Positions 56,720 to 64,000 of a stretch of 64,000 nucleotides of DNA are shown here, piece by piece (position 1 is the first letter of the stretch; each line of letters starts with the position of its first letter). Origin of the DNA: Cylindrospermum stagnale PCC 7417 (lineage in GTDB: Bacteria; Cyanobacteriota; Cyanobacteriia; Cyanobacteriales; Nostocaceae); the NCBI RefSeq assembly GCF_000317535.1, contig NC_019757.1:5607501-5671500 (forward strand), read 5' to 3'. Both the position numbers and the translations under genes were made by a program. The notes beneath the pieces were generated by a model. That model had not been told where the DNA came from, did not search any database, and saw only the letters and a program-made list of their open reading frames with translations.

Positions 56720-57397
56720 ATGTTAAAGACTGAGCCAACTGCCGCTGCTGTTTACTTTCCAGCATCTCCAGGCGAGACGAGTTGGCTGGAGTTGTCCAAC
56801 TTTTTAGGTATACAAGGGTTTGTTGCGGGTGTTGATGAAGTGGGGCGAGGTGCTCTATTTGGTCCTGTAGTGGCTGCGGCAGTGATCCTACCAAACCATG
56901 CTTGGCCAGAACTGATAGCATCTGAAATTAAAGACAGTAAAAAGTTGTCTAGTTCTCGGCGAACTCAGCTAGCGCAGCAAATTGGTGCGCTGGCTATAGA
57001 CTGGAAAATCGGTTTTGCGACCACTGCGGAAATTGACCAGATGAATATTTTGCAGGCAACGTTGTTAGCCATGAAGCGGGCTGTGCAGAAGTTGAAGGTA
57101 CAGCCTAAACTCTGTTTGGTTGATGGCAATCAGTCAGTAAAAGATTTACTAGTGCCGCAACAAACAATAGTCAAAGGAGACGAGCGATCGCTTAATATTG
57201 CCTCTGCCAGCATTGTCGCTAAAGTTTGGCGTGACGATCTGGTGATGCGTCTGGCATCAAAGTACCCCCTGTACAACTTGGAGCGGAACAAAGGTTATGG
57301 CAGCCAGCAACATTTGCTGGCTCTGCAACAATACGGTCCCTCACCCCTACATCGCAAGTCTTTTCGTCCTTGTCAAATGAGTATGCTGAGGAACTAG
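56720..57397 (+). CDS. rnhB: Ribonuclease HII
   Basis: RNase HII removes RNA and single ribonucleotides from RNA-DNA hybrids. The 225-residue protein has the DEDD site, beginning with Asp39-Glu40 in GVDEVGRG, then a conserved SKKLS stretch, CLVDGN and SASIVAKVWRDD further on. An extra N-terminal stretch of about 30 residues precedes the core, so a later start is possible, but the ATG at 56720 sits neatly 8 bases after rne. Pairing with RNase E is common in cyanobacteria. Confidence 0.95.
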   Translation: MLKTEPTAAAVYFPASPGETSWLELSNFLGIQGFVAGVDEVGRGALFGPVVAAAVILPNHAWPELIASEIKDSKKLSSSRRTQLAQQIGALAIDWKIGFATTAEIDQMNILQATLLAMKRAVQKLKVQPKLCLVDGNQSVKDLLVPQQTIVKGDERSLNIASASIVAKVWRDDLVMRLASKYPLYNLERNKGYGSQQHLLALQQYGPSPLHRKSFRPCQMSMLRN

Positions 57398-57466
57398 TGC
57401 GTTGCTCATGGCGTGAATTGTCGCAACTGGTATTCCTTCCTCTCTGAGTGGTGAATGAATAGAAGA

Positions 57467-58054
57467 TTACTCTATATTCAGAATTGGCAGTTCAGCACTG
57501 CCATCACCCAGTGCTTTGTCTGGCGTTTGTGATATTACCCAGTGGCGATAATCCATTAAAAGCTGATGTAGCAATCGTTGTTTAACCGTCAAGAGCACGC
57601 TCTTGAGCAAGCCATTGCCAGTGGCTTCTAAAATCGGCTTGGGAGTCAGGGAAAAAGGCAGTGGTAAATCCACCTGCACTTCCAAATCGGCTCTTCCTTG
57701 TAGGCGAGTGCCAGTACTTAGCTGGTAGGGAGACAAATAACCTTTCAAATTCAGAGCGAAGCGTTGGTTAATATACTCGAAACCAAGAATTTCACAACCG
57801 ACCGAGCGCAAATAAATCATTCCATTGGCATCTGCCCAGACTCTCATGTCTACAGTTGGTTGAATACTCAGTGACATAAAAGCCAGAGGACGCATTTTCA
57901 AACGAAATACTTCCTCAGAAAGTTGCTGAATCCGGCTGTTGTCTACCAAAGCATTCACCAGCCGTTGAGGCTGGCGCAAGTAGTGATGAATAGGAATAGG
58001 CTGCTTTGGGACAGCGATTTCAACCGATTGGGAGGCAATAAACCGGATAGCCAT
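57467..58054 (-). CDS. DUF1997 family protein
   Basis: The 195-residue protein matches the DUF1997 family, found in cyanobacteria and plastids. It is soluble, with a mixed alpha/beta sequence reminiscent of a START-like or lipid-binding fold (FRLKMRPLAFMSLSIQPTVDMR, LEVQVDLPLPFSLTPKPILEATGNG, VKQRLLHQLLMDYRHWV). It has no membrane helix or signal peptide. The function is unknown; its distribution suggests a role linked to photosynthetic membranes. It is convergent with rnhB and divergent from pheA, 95 bases apart. Confidence 0.85.
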   Translation of the reverse strand: MAIRFIASQSVEIAVPKQPIPIHHYLRQPQRLVNALVDNSRIQQLSEEVFRLKMRPLAFMSLSIQPTVDMRVWADANGMIYLRSVGCEILGFEYINQRFALNLKGYLSPYQLSTGTRLQGRADLEVQVDLPLPFSLTPKPILEATGNGLLKSVLLTVKQRLLHQLLMDYRHWVISQTPDKALGDGSAELPILNIE

Positions 58055-58148
58055 GAGCGAGTTAAATGATCTGTTTTATAATTTTAATATTTTTTAATAA
58101 ATTGGATTGATAGAGTATCAATCAAACTCATAACTAAAGGCGAAAAGT

Positions 58149-59024
58149 ATGACTCTATCAATTGCACATTTAGGGCCTCCCGGCACTTACGCAGAACAAG
58201 CCGCTTTTTTTTACGTCAACTGGCTGAAAGAAAGTCAGGGTGTAGAAGCTATCTTATTCCCCTATCCCACCATCGCCCAGTCACTGCAAGCCGTTGCTCA
58301 AAGTCAAGCTCAGTTAGCAGTGGTGCCAGTGGAAAACTCCATTGAAGGAAGTGTGAGTATGACAATGGATACGCTGTGGCAGTTGGACAATTTGCAAATT
58401 CAGTTGGCTTTAGTCATGCCCATCACCCATACCTTAATTTCCTGCGCCACTAGTTTAGATAGTATTAAAACTGTTTATTCTCACCCGCAAGCTTTGGCAC
58501 AATGTCAGGGATGGTTGGAGCGATTTCTGCCGACCGTACAGTTAATTCCCCGTAATTCCACAACTGAGGCACTACAGGGACTGGAGCAAGATTTGACAAC
58601 TGCGGCAATTTCATCTAGCAGAGCTGCTCAACTTTACAACTTGCCCATATTAGCGAGTGGCATTAACGACTATCCAGAAAACTCGACCCGTTTTTGGGTG
58701 GTAAGTCAAAATCAAGCCCAGGCTGCTCACCATTTTTCTTCCACAAGTAACAGCCACACCTCCCTGGCTTTAAGTGTTCCTGCCAATGTCCCAGGCGCAC
58801 TGCTCCAAATACTGCAAGTATTTGCTCAACTAGATATTAATCTGAGTCGGATAGAGTCTCGTCCGACGAAGCGCTCCCTAGGAGAATACTTGTTTTTTAT
58901 TGACGCAGAAGCAGACCTAACTGCACTAAAAATGCAATCTGCTTTACCAGAGTTAAAAGCCGGCACAGAAGTCTTAAAAATATTCGGCAGCTATAATGTC
59001 TTGCCAGTTAGCCATCAAGGGTGA
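58149..59024 (+). CDS. pheA: Prephenate dehydratase
   Basis: This enzyme converts prephenate to phenylpyruvate, the penultimate step of phenylalanine synthesis. The 291-residue protein has the dehydratase domain (about 1-185; GPPGTYAEQAAFFY, VPVENSIEGSV, and NSTTEAL) and a C-terminal ACT regulatory domain (about 200-280) with the ESRP phenylalanine-binding motif (IESRPTKRSLGEYLFFID). It is a monofunctional PheA without a chorismate mutase part, the usual cyanobacterial form, and is probably inhibited by phenylalanine. Confidence 0.96.
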   Translation: MTLSIAHLGPPGTYAEQAAFFYVNWLKESQGVEAILFPYPTIAQSLQAVAQSQAQLAVVPVENSIEGSVSMTMDTLWQLDNLQIQLALVMPITHTLISCATSLDSIKTVYSHPQALAQCQGWLERFLPTVQLIPRNSTTEALQGLEQDLTTAAISSSRAAQLYNLPILASGINDYPENSTRFWVVSQNQAQAAHHFSSTSNSHTSLALSVPANVPGALLQILQVFAQLDINLSRIESRPTKRSLGEYLFFIDAEADLTALKMQSALPELKAGTEVLKIFGSYNVLPVSHQG

Positions 59025-59190
59025 CGCTGCGCTCAAATTCTTTGATTCAAAATGGAGCCGACTGCTCGCGTAAGGGATATAAAATTCAAAAAAAAGAAAA
59101 AGATACAGAGCCACTTGAACTTATTTATCAGGTTCTTAATTTTGAATTGATAATTTTGAATTTTGAATTCCCCCCTAGGGGGGTGACTCA

Positions 59191-59838
59191 TTAACTTTGA
59201 TTAAATGTATCTTTGAGAACAGCACGAGCTGCCAAATGGTTACGAGTAGAAGTCAAAATTTCTGCTTCCCGTCCCAGACGAGCGGATGTATCCTGTATTT
59301 CTAGTAACGCCTGTTGCTCTGCGGCGACGCCATAGAGGTTACTTGCCACCCAATAAGATAGCTCTGTGGGCAGATCAGGTAAATCTTCTGGCAGTTCGAT
59401 ATTTTGTTCAGTTAACTTGGCTGAGAGACGCACGACATCCCGCAGCAGTTGCTCTACCTCATTCGCCAAAGGTCGTAAATCCTTGGTCGGTGGTTGGTCT
59501 TCAATCCACTCCACCAAGCCTACGCGGTACGGTTTTTCGCGGACATACTCTAAGACACGAAACCTTTGTTGTCCCAAGGTTAACATTTTCATCCGATCAT
59601 CTGGCATCCGCTGACAATGAATAATTTCTGCACAGCAGCCAACGTTTGCAATCGTGCCTGTGACTGGATCGACCATCAACACCCCAAACCTGCGATCGCT
59701 TTCCAAAATCGTATTCATCATGATTCTGTAGCGAAATTCAAAGATATGCAGGGGTAATGGCCTGGTAGGAAACAGAACCACTTCGGGTAACGGGAACAGA
59801 GGTAGTTCGCGAACTGCAATTTTAGAAGAGGATGTCAT
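59191..59838 (-). CDS. Lon protease N-terminal (substrate-binding) domain protein
   Basis: The 215-residue protein is the Lon-N domain standing alone, without AAA or protease parts. The start region REL(P)LFPLPEVVLFPTRPLPLHIFEFRYRIMM is diagnostic of the family, followed by the usual beta-rich core and a helical C-terminus. Its role is unknown in bacteria. It lies downstream of rpsJ, past a terminator, in the same direction, which is a common position in cyanobacteria. Confidence 0.92.
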   Translation of the reverse strand: MTSSSKIAVRELPLFPLPEVVLFPTRPLPLHIFEFRYRIMMNTILESDRRFGVLMVDPVTGTIANVGCCAEIIHCQRMPDDRMKMLTLGQQRFRVLEYVREKPYRVGLVEWIEDQPPTKDLRPLANEVEQLLRDVVRLSAKLTEQNIELPEDLPDLPTELSYWVASNLYGVAAEQQALLEIQDTSARLGREAEILTSTRNHLAARAVLKDTFNQS

Positions 59839-59930
59839 TGTTACCTTGGTATAAATTTAATTTTAAAAATTTATTCTTCTCTGCTTTTCCCGTACTTTCT
59901 TTACATTCTATCATTTGTTTTATAGCCTAT

Positions 59931-59960
59931 AAAAAGCCCTGAGATAAATTTCTTCAGGGC
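59931..59960 (-). terminator. Terminator after rpsJ
   Basis: On the minus strand GCCCTGA pairs with TCAGGGC and is followed by TTTTT. It lies about 80 bases after the rpsJ stop and would end the str operon transcript before the Lon-N gene. Confidence 0.85.
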
Positions 59961-60039
59961 CAGGCTAATATTTATACTCATGTCAACGGTCAGTTGTTTC
60001 TTCTTGACTACTAACAACTGACTACTGACCACTGACTAA

Positions 60040-60357
60040 TTACAGTTTTACTTCGATGTCCACACCCGATGGTAAATCCAGTTTCATTAGAGCATCAATA
60101 GTTTTAGAAGAAGGTTGGTAAATGTCAATAATCCGGCGATGGGTACGGGTTTCAAAGTGTTCCCGTGAATCCTTGTCTACGTGGGGCGATCGCAGCACGC
60201 AGTAGATCCGCCGTTTTGTTGGTAAAGGTATTGGTCCTATAGCTGTAGCATTAGTGCGGTTAGCTGTGTCTACTATCTTCTCGCAAGATGTATCTAATAA
60301 GCGTCGGTCAAAAGCTTGTAAGCGAATTCTAATCTTCTGCTGCTGTAGAGTTGCCAT
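60040..60357 (-). CDS. rpsJ: 30S ribosomal protein S10
   Basis: The 105-residue protein matches S10 in full ([69 protein letters not shown]). In cyanobacteria rpsJ is the last gene of the str operon after tuf, as here. It forms part of the 30S head and also takes part in transcription antitermination. Confidence 0.98.
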   Translation of the reverse strand: MATLQQQKIRIRLQAFDRRLLDTSCEKIVDTANRTNATAIGPIPLPTKRRIYCVLRSPHVDKDSREHFETRTHRRIIDIYQPSSKTIDALMKLDLPSGVDIEVKL

Positions 60358-60500
60358 CTTTAATTGTCCAGGTTCTGCATTATATTTGTGATTTTTCTAC
60401 CATTTTTTTGGATGATTGCCAAAGAATTTTGCCAGGCTAAGACTAACTCATAGTCAGAGTTTCACAATCCAAAATCCCAAATGGTATTAGAGGGAAGCGA

Positions 60501-60536
60501 AAGGAGCAGAGAGGCATCATACCATCTCTGCTCCTT
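60501..60536 (-). terminator. Hairpin between tuf and rpsJ
   Basis: AAGGAGCAGAGA (60501-60512) pairs perfectly with TCTCTGCTCCTT (60525-60536) around a 12-base loop. On the minus strand the hairpin is not followed by a U-run, so it may be an attenuator or RNA-stability structure that sets the tuf/rpsJ ratio, and not a full terminator. Confidence 0.6.
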
Positions 60537-60557
60537 TGTTATGAGAGCAAAAAGGTG

Positions 60558-61787
60558 CTATTTCAGGATTTTAGAGACGACACCAGCACCAATGGTGCGA
60601 CCACCTTCACGAATAGCGAAGCGCATCCCTTGCTCAATAGCGATCGCGTTGATCAGTTCTACTGTCACCTTAATGCGATCGCCTGGCATCACCATTTCTA
60701 CATCTTTGCCATCATCGGAGGTGAAGGCTTTGATTGTGCCTGTTACATCAGTTGTCCGCACATAGAACTGGGGACGGTAGCCAGCAAAGAATGGAGTCTT
60801 GCGACCACCTTCTTTGTCTGTGAGAACGTACACTTCACCTTCAAATACAGTGTGAGGTGTAATTGAACCAGGTTTGGCTATCACCATACCGCGCTCGATG
60901 TCTTCTTTTTTGAGACCACGCAGTAGCACACCCGCATTATCCCCAGCCAGACCTTCATCGAGGCTCTTCTTGAACATCTCGATCCCAGTGACGGCGGTAC
61001 TACGAGTGTCTTTCAGACCAATTAGCTCAACGGTATCGCCAACCTTAACTTTACCGCGTTCGATCCGTCCAGTAGCCACAGTACCACGACCTGTGATGGT
61101 GAACACGTCTTCTACAGCCATCAGGAAGGGCTTATCTATATCCCGCTCAGGAGTGGGGATATAGGAATCTACAGCATCCATTAGTTCGTAGATTTTGTCT
61201 ACCCAGGGATTTTCACCCCGTTGGGTTTTAGGATTTTTGGTCATTGCTTCCAGAGCTTGGAGACCAGAGCCTTTGATGATGGGGATATCATCGCCGGGGA
61301 AGTCGTAGCTAGAGAGCAGTTCTCGCAGTTCTAGTTCCACCAGCTCCAAGAGTTCTGGGTCATCCATCAAGTCTTCCTTGTTCAAGAAGACAACCAGACT
61401 GGGAACGCCGACTTGTTTTGCCAACAGGATGTGTTCGCGGGTTTGGGGCATTGGTCCATCGGTAGCAGCAACTACGAGGATGCCTCCGTCCATTTGAGCA
61501 GCCCCGGTGATCATGTTTTTCACATAGTCAGCGTGTCCGGGGCAGTCTACGTGAGCATAATGCCGAACTCCGGTTTCATACTCAACGTGAGCGGTATTGA
61601 TGGTAATACCCCGTGCCTTTTCTTCTGGTGCGTTATCGATTTGGTCGTAGCCCTTAGCTATAGCCTGACCATTAGCCGCCAAGGTCATAGTAATGGCTGC
61701 TGTTAACGTTGTTTTACCGTGGTCAACGTGGCCAACCGTACCGATATTTATGTGGGGTTTATTTCTTTCAAACTTTGCGCGTGCCAT
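60558..61787 (-). CDS. tuf: Elongation factor Tu
   Basis: EF-Tu delivers aminoacyl-tRNA to the ribosome as a GTP complex. The 409-residue protein has the GTPase domain ([15 protein letters not shown]-loop, [20 protein letters not shown]) and the two beta-barrel domains. It has the slightly extended loop typical of cyanobacterial and plastid EF-Tu. It is 23 bases after fusA in the same direction. Confidence 0.98.
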   Translation of the reverse strand: MARAKFERNKPHINIGTVGHVDHGKTTLTAAITMTLAANGQAIAKGYDQIDNAPEEKARGITINTAHVEYETGVRHYAHVDCPGHADYVKNMITGAAQMDGGILVVAATDGPMPQTREHILLAKQVGVPSLVVFLNKEDLMDDPELLELVELELRELLSSYDFPGDDIPIIKGSGLQALEAMTKNPKTQRGENPWVDKIYELMDAVDSYIPTPERDIDKPFLMAVEDVFTITGRGTVATGRIERGKVKVGDTVELIGLKDTRSTAVTGIEMFKKSLDEGLAGDNAGVLLRGLKKEDIERGMVIAKPGSITPHTVFEGEVYVLTDKEGGRKTPFFAGYRPQFYVRTTDVTGTIKAFTSDDGKDVEMVMPGDRIKVTVELINAIAIEQGMRFAIREGGRTIGAGVVSKILK

Positions 61788-61810
61788 GAATGCTCATTTC
61801 CTTATTCTAA

Positions 61811-63889
61811 TTAAGCGTTCCCTTTGCTTTTTGCAATGATAGTTTCAGCCACGCTGCGAGGCACCTCTTCGTAGTGGCTGAACTCCATCGTGAAGATACC
61901 CCGACCTTGGGTCTTAGACCGGATATCAGTGGCGTAGCCAAACATCGTCGCCAGTGGAACTTTGGATGTCACCTTAGCGAGTCCCTGTTCAGTGCTTTGG
62001 CTTTCAATCTGCCCCCGGCGGGCGATCAGGTCGCCAATCACGTTCCCGATAAAGTCTTCGGGAACTTCCACTTCAACTTTCATCATAGGCTCTAACAGTA
62101 CTGGAGAAGCTTTCGATACCGCCTCTTTCATTGCCATTGAGCCAGCAATTTTGAAAGCCATTTCTGAAGAGTCTACATCGTGGTAAGAACCATCTATCAA
62201 AGTAGCTCTGACATCAATCAGTGGATATCCAGCGACAACACCGGATTCACAACATTCTTTCATTCCTTGTTCTGCTGGGCCAACGTACTCTTTGGGTACG
62301 GTACCACCAACAATCTTAGAAACGAATTCAAAACCTGTGCCTGGTTCTCCTGGCTCCAAATTGATGACAACGTGTCCGTATTGACCCTTACCACCGCTTT
62401 GGCGGATGAATTTACCTTCGATTTTGTTAACGGCTTTGCGAATCGTTTCGCGGTAAGCTACTTGCGGCGCACCGACATTCGCTTCCACTTTAAATTCGCG
62501 TAACATCCGGTCTACCAGAATTTCTAGGTGCAGTTCACCCATCCCAGCAATCACGGTCTGGTTGGTTTCCGGATCAACGCGGACGCGGAAGGTGGGGTCT
62601 TCTTCTGAGAGGGATTGCAGGGCCTTGGACAGTTTGTCCATGTCATTCTTGGTTTTGGGTTCAACCGCTACCGAGATTACAGGCTCAGGAATGAATAGGG
62701 ATTCCAGAATTACTGGTGATCCTTCATCACATAAAGTGTCGCCTGTCAAGGTGTCCTTCAGTCCTAAAGCTGCTCCCAAATCACCCGCCCGCAGTTCGTC
62801 GACATCTTGGCGGTCATCTGCCTTCATCAAAACTAAGCGAGAAATCCGTTCCTTCTTGTCTTTACTGGCGTTGAGTACATAGCTACCCTTTTTCAACACA
62901 CCAGAATAAACGCGAACGAAGGTAAGGCGACCATAAGGGTCAGCCATAATCTTAAATGCCAGAGCTGCTAGAGGTTCGTTGTCATCAGCCCGTCGTTCAA
63001 CCGTGTCGCCATTTGGCAGAAGTCCTTGAATTGGCGGCACTTCAGTTGGTGCTGGTAGGTAATCGACAACTGCATCCAACATCAACTGCACGCCTTTGTT
63101 TTTGAATGCCGAACCACAAAGTACTGGCACAATCGTGCCCGCAGTTGTGCCTTTACGCAGGGCAGTCCGGATTTCCGCTTCTGTAAGTTCTTCACCGTCG
63201 AAGTACTTAGTCATCAGAGCATCATCGGTTTCTGATACCGCTTCTACCAACTTGGTGCGGTATTCGGTTGCTTGTTCTAGCAATTCTGGCGGGATTTCCG
63301 TTTCTTGAATATCGGTGCCTTGGTCGTTGGCGTAAATGTATGCACACATCCGCACCAGGTCAATAATCCCTAGAAAGTCATTTTCACTACCAATTGGCAG
63401 TTGAATGGCAATGGCATTAGCCCGCAAGCGATCGCGCATCTGCTCGTGAACCCGATAGAAGTTCGCTCCTGTGCGATCCATCTTGTTGATGAAGGCTATC
63501 CGGGGCACTTTATAGCGGTCTGCTTGCCGCCACACTGTTTCTGACTGCGGTTGTACACCACCTACAGAACAAAATACGGCGATTACACCATCCAACACAC
63601 GCATGGAACGCTCAACTTCAATCGTGAAGTCAACGTGACCTGGGGTATCGATAATGTTAATTTGATGATCTTTCCAGCTGGTACTAATGGCAGCGGCGGT
63701 GATGGTAATTCCCCGTTCCCGCTCCTGCTCCATCCAGTCTGTGACGGCAGTTCCTTCATGAACTTCGCCAATCTTATGAATTATCCCAGAGTAAAACAAT
63801 ATTCTCTCTGTTGTCGTTGTTTTGCCCGCATCTATATGCGCCGCAATACCGATATTGCGTACTTTCTCTAGCGGGATCGTACGTGCCAC
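61811..63889 (-). CDS. fusA: Elongation factor G
   Basis: EF-G drives ribosomal translocation. The 692-residue protein has the G domain ([46 protein letters not shown]), the second translational domain, and the C-terminal domains III to V ending in [18 protein letters not shown]. The start is GTG at 63889 with a strong AGGAGG ribosome site five bases upstream, which fixes the start. fusA, tuf and rpsJ form the downstream part of the str operon; rpsL and rpsG would be expected beyond the right edge. Confidence 0.98.
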   Translation of the reverse strand: MARTIPLEKVRNIGIAAHIDAGKTTTTERILFYSGIIHKIGEVHEGTAVTDWMEQERERGITITAAAISTSWKDHQINIIDTPGHVDFTIEVERSMRVLDGVIAVFCSVGGVQPQSETVWRQADRYKVPRIAFINKMDRTGANFYRVHEQMRDRLRANAIAIQLPIGSENDFLGIIDLVRMCAYIYANDQGTDIQETEIPPELLEQATEYRTKLVEAVSETDDALMTKYFDGEELTEAEIRTALRKGTTAGTIVPVLCGSAFKNKGVQLMLDAVVDYLPAPTEVPPIQGLLPNGDTVERRADDNEPLAALAFKIMADPYGRLTFVRVYSGVLKKGSYVLNASKDKKERISRLVLMKADDRQDVDELRAGDLGAALGLKDTLTGDTLCDEGSPVILESLFIPEPVISVAVEPKTKNDMDKLSKALQSLSEEDPTFRVRVDPETNQTVIAGMGELHLEILVDRMLREFKVEANVGAPQVAYRETIRKAVNKIEGKFIRQSGGKGQYGHVVINLEPGEPGTGFEFVSKIVGGTVPKEYVGPAEQGMKECCESGVVAGYPLIDVRATLIDGSYHDVDSSEMAFKIAGSMAMKEAVSKASPVLLEPMMKVEVEVPEDFIGNVIGDLIARRGQIESQSTEQGLAKVTSKVPLATMFGYATDIRSKTQGRGIFTMEFSHYEEVPRSVAETIIAKSKGNA

Positions 63890-63894
63890 AGCTG

Positions 63895-63900
63895 CCTCCT
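63895..63900 (-). promoter_or_regulatory. Strong ribosome binding site of fusA
   Basis: On the minus strand AGGAGG lies five bases before the GTG start of fusA. It decides that the GTG is the true start and is the best Shine-Dalgarno sequence seen in the window. Confidence 0.85.
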
Positions 63901-64000
63901 ATAGTTTTTGCCTCATGATATCTTGTATATTACTCTTTGTTAAGATTCTATACTTTTACGGAAAACCGTCTTTTGGGAAAATCTACGATATACCGCGTTT

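Noticed and set aside
1-64000. CRISPR arrays, tRNA and rRNA genes
   Set aside because: No regularly spaced repeat-spacer pattern and no cloverleaf with the usual GTTC-A-A-C arm was recognised in the intergenic regions.

Overview
The window reads as chromosomal DNA of a filamentous, Nostoc-like cyanobacterium. The evidence is the frequent GCGATCGC (HIP1) octamer, intergenic heptamer repeats of the TAATGAC type, and cyanobacterial families throughout: a GlpX-type FBPase/SBPase next to hemA, a compact cyanobacterial RNase E, DUF1830, DUF1997 and DUF4079 proteins, DICT-domain and pentapeptide proteins, and a PrcA-like calcium-dependent subtilase. The species cannot be fixed from sequence alone.

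Layout. 1-3.1 kb: edge of a secreted protein gene, then hemA and glpX (minus). 3.1-8 kb: a 1.4 kb AT-rich gap, then a two-gene unit of a secreted copper-radical oxidase (galactose/glyoxal oxidase type) and a DyP peroxidase. 8-14 kb: grxC, tadA, plsC-like, subtilase, a secreted helical protein, and the bolA/grxD pair with a clear terminator. 14-20 kb: signalling and transport: a hybrid kinase with a plant-type ethylene-binding domain, an OmpR-type regulator, an orphan ABC ATPase and a PH-like membrane protein. 20-36 kb: a divergent two-partner secretion locus, TpsB and a 4,331-residue TpsA exoprotein ending in a CHAT protease-like domain. 36-41 kb: a double-glycine leader peptide with a poly-Asp tract, a DUF4079 membrane protein, an RsbQ-like hydrolase overlapping a PAS-GAF-GGDEF cyclase, and a DUF1830 protein. 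41-46.5 kb: a radical SAM protein, a DICT/degenerate HD-GYP protein overlapping a pentapeptide-repeat protein, a 34-residue membrane microprotein candidate, a MITE-like element and an Rpn-type nuclease. 46.6-64 kb: mostly housekeeping: CPBP protease, clpS, a dapL-like aminotransferase, a large radical SAM/DUF2344 fusion, rne-rnhB, DUF1997, pheA, a Lon-N domain protein, and rpsJ-tuf-fusA of the str operon.

The genes that plausibly work together are the oxidase (makes H2O2) with the peroxidase (uses it); TpsB with TpsA-CHAT; the RsbQ-like hydrolase with the cyclase; BolA with the CGFS glutaredoxin; RNase E with RNase HII; and the str operon. No tRNA, rRNA, CRISPR array or complete insertion sequence was recognised. 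The most unusual items are the oxidase/peroxidase unit, the RsbQ/diguanylate cyclase pair, the exported CHAT protein and the poly-Asp double-glycine peptide. Functions are inferred from motifs and were not tested by database search.
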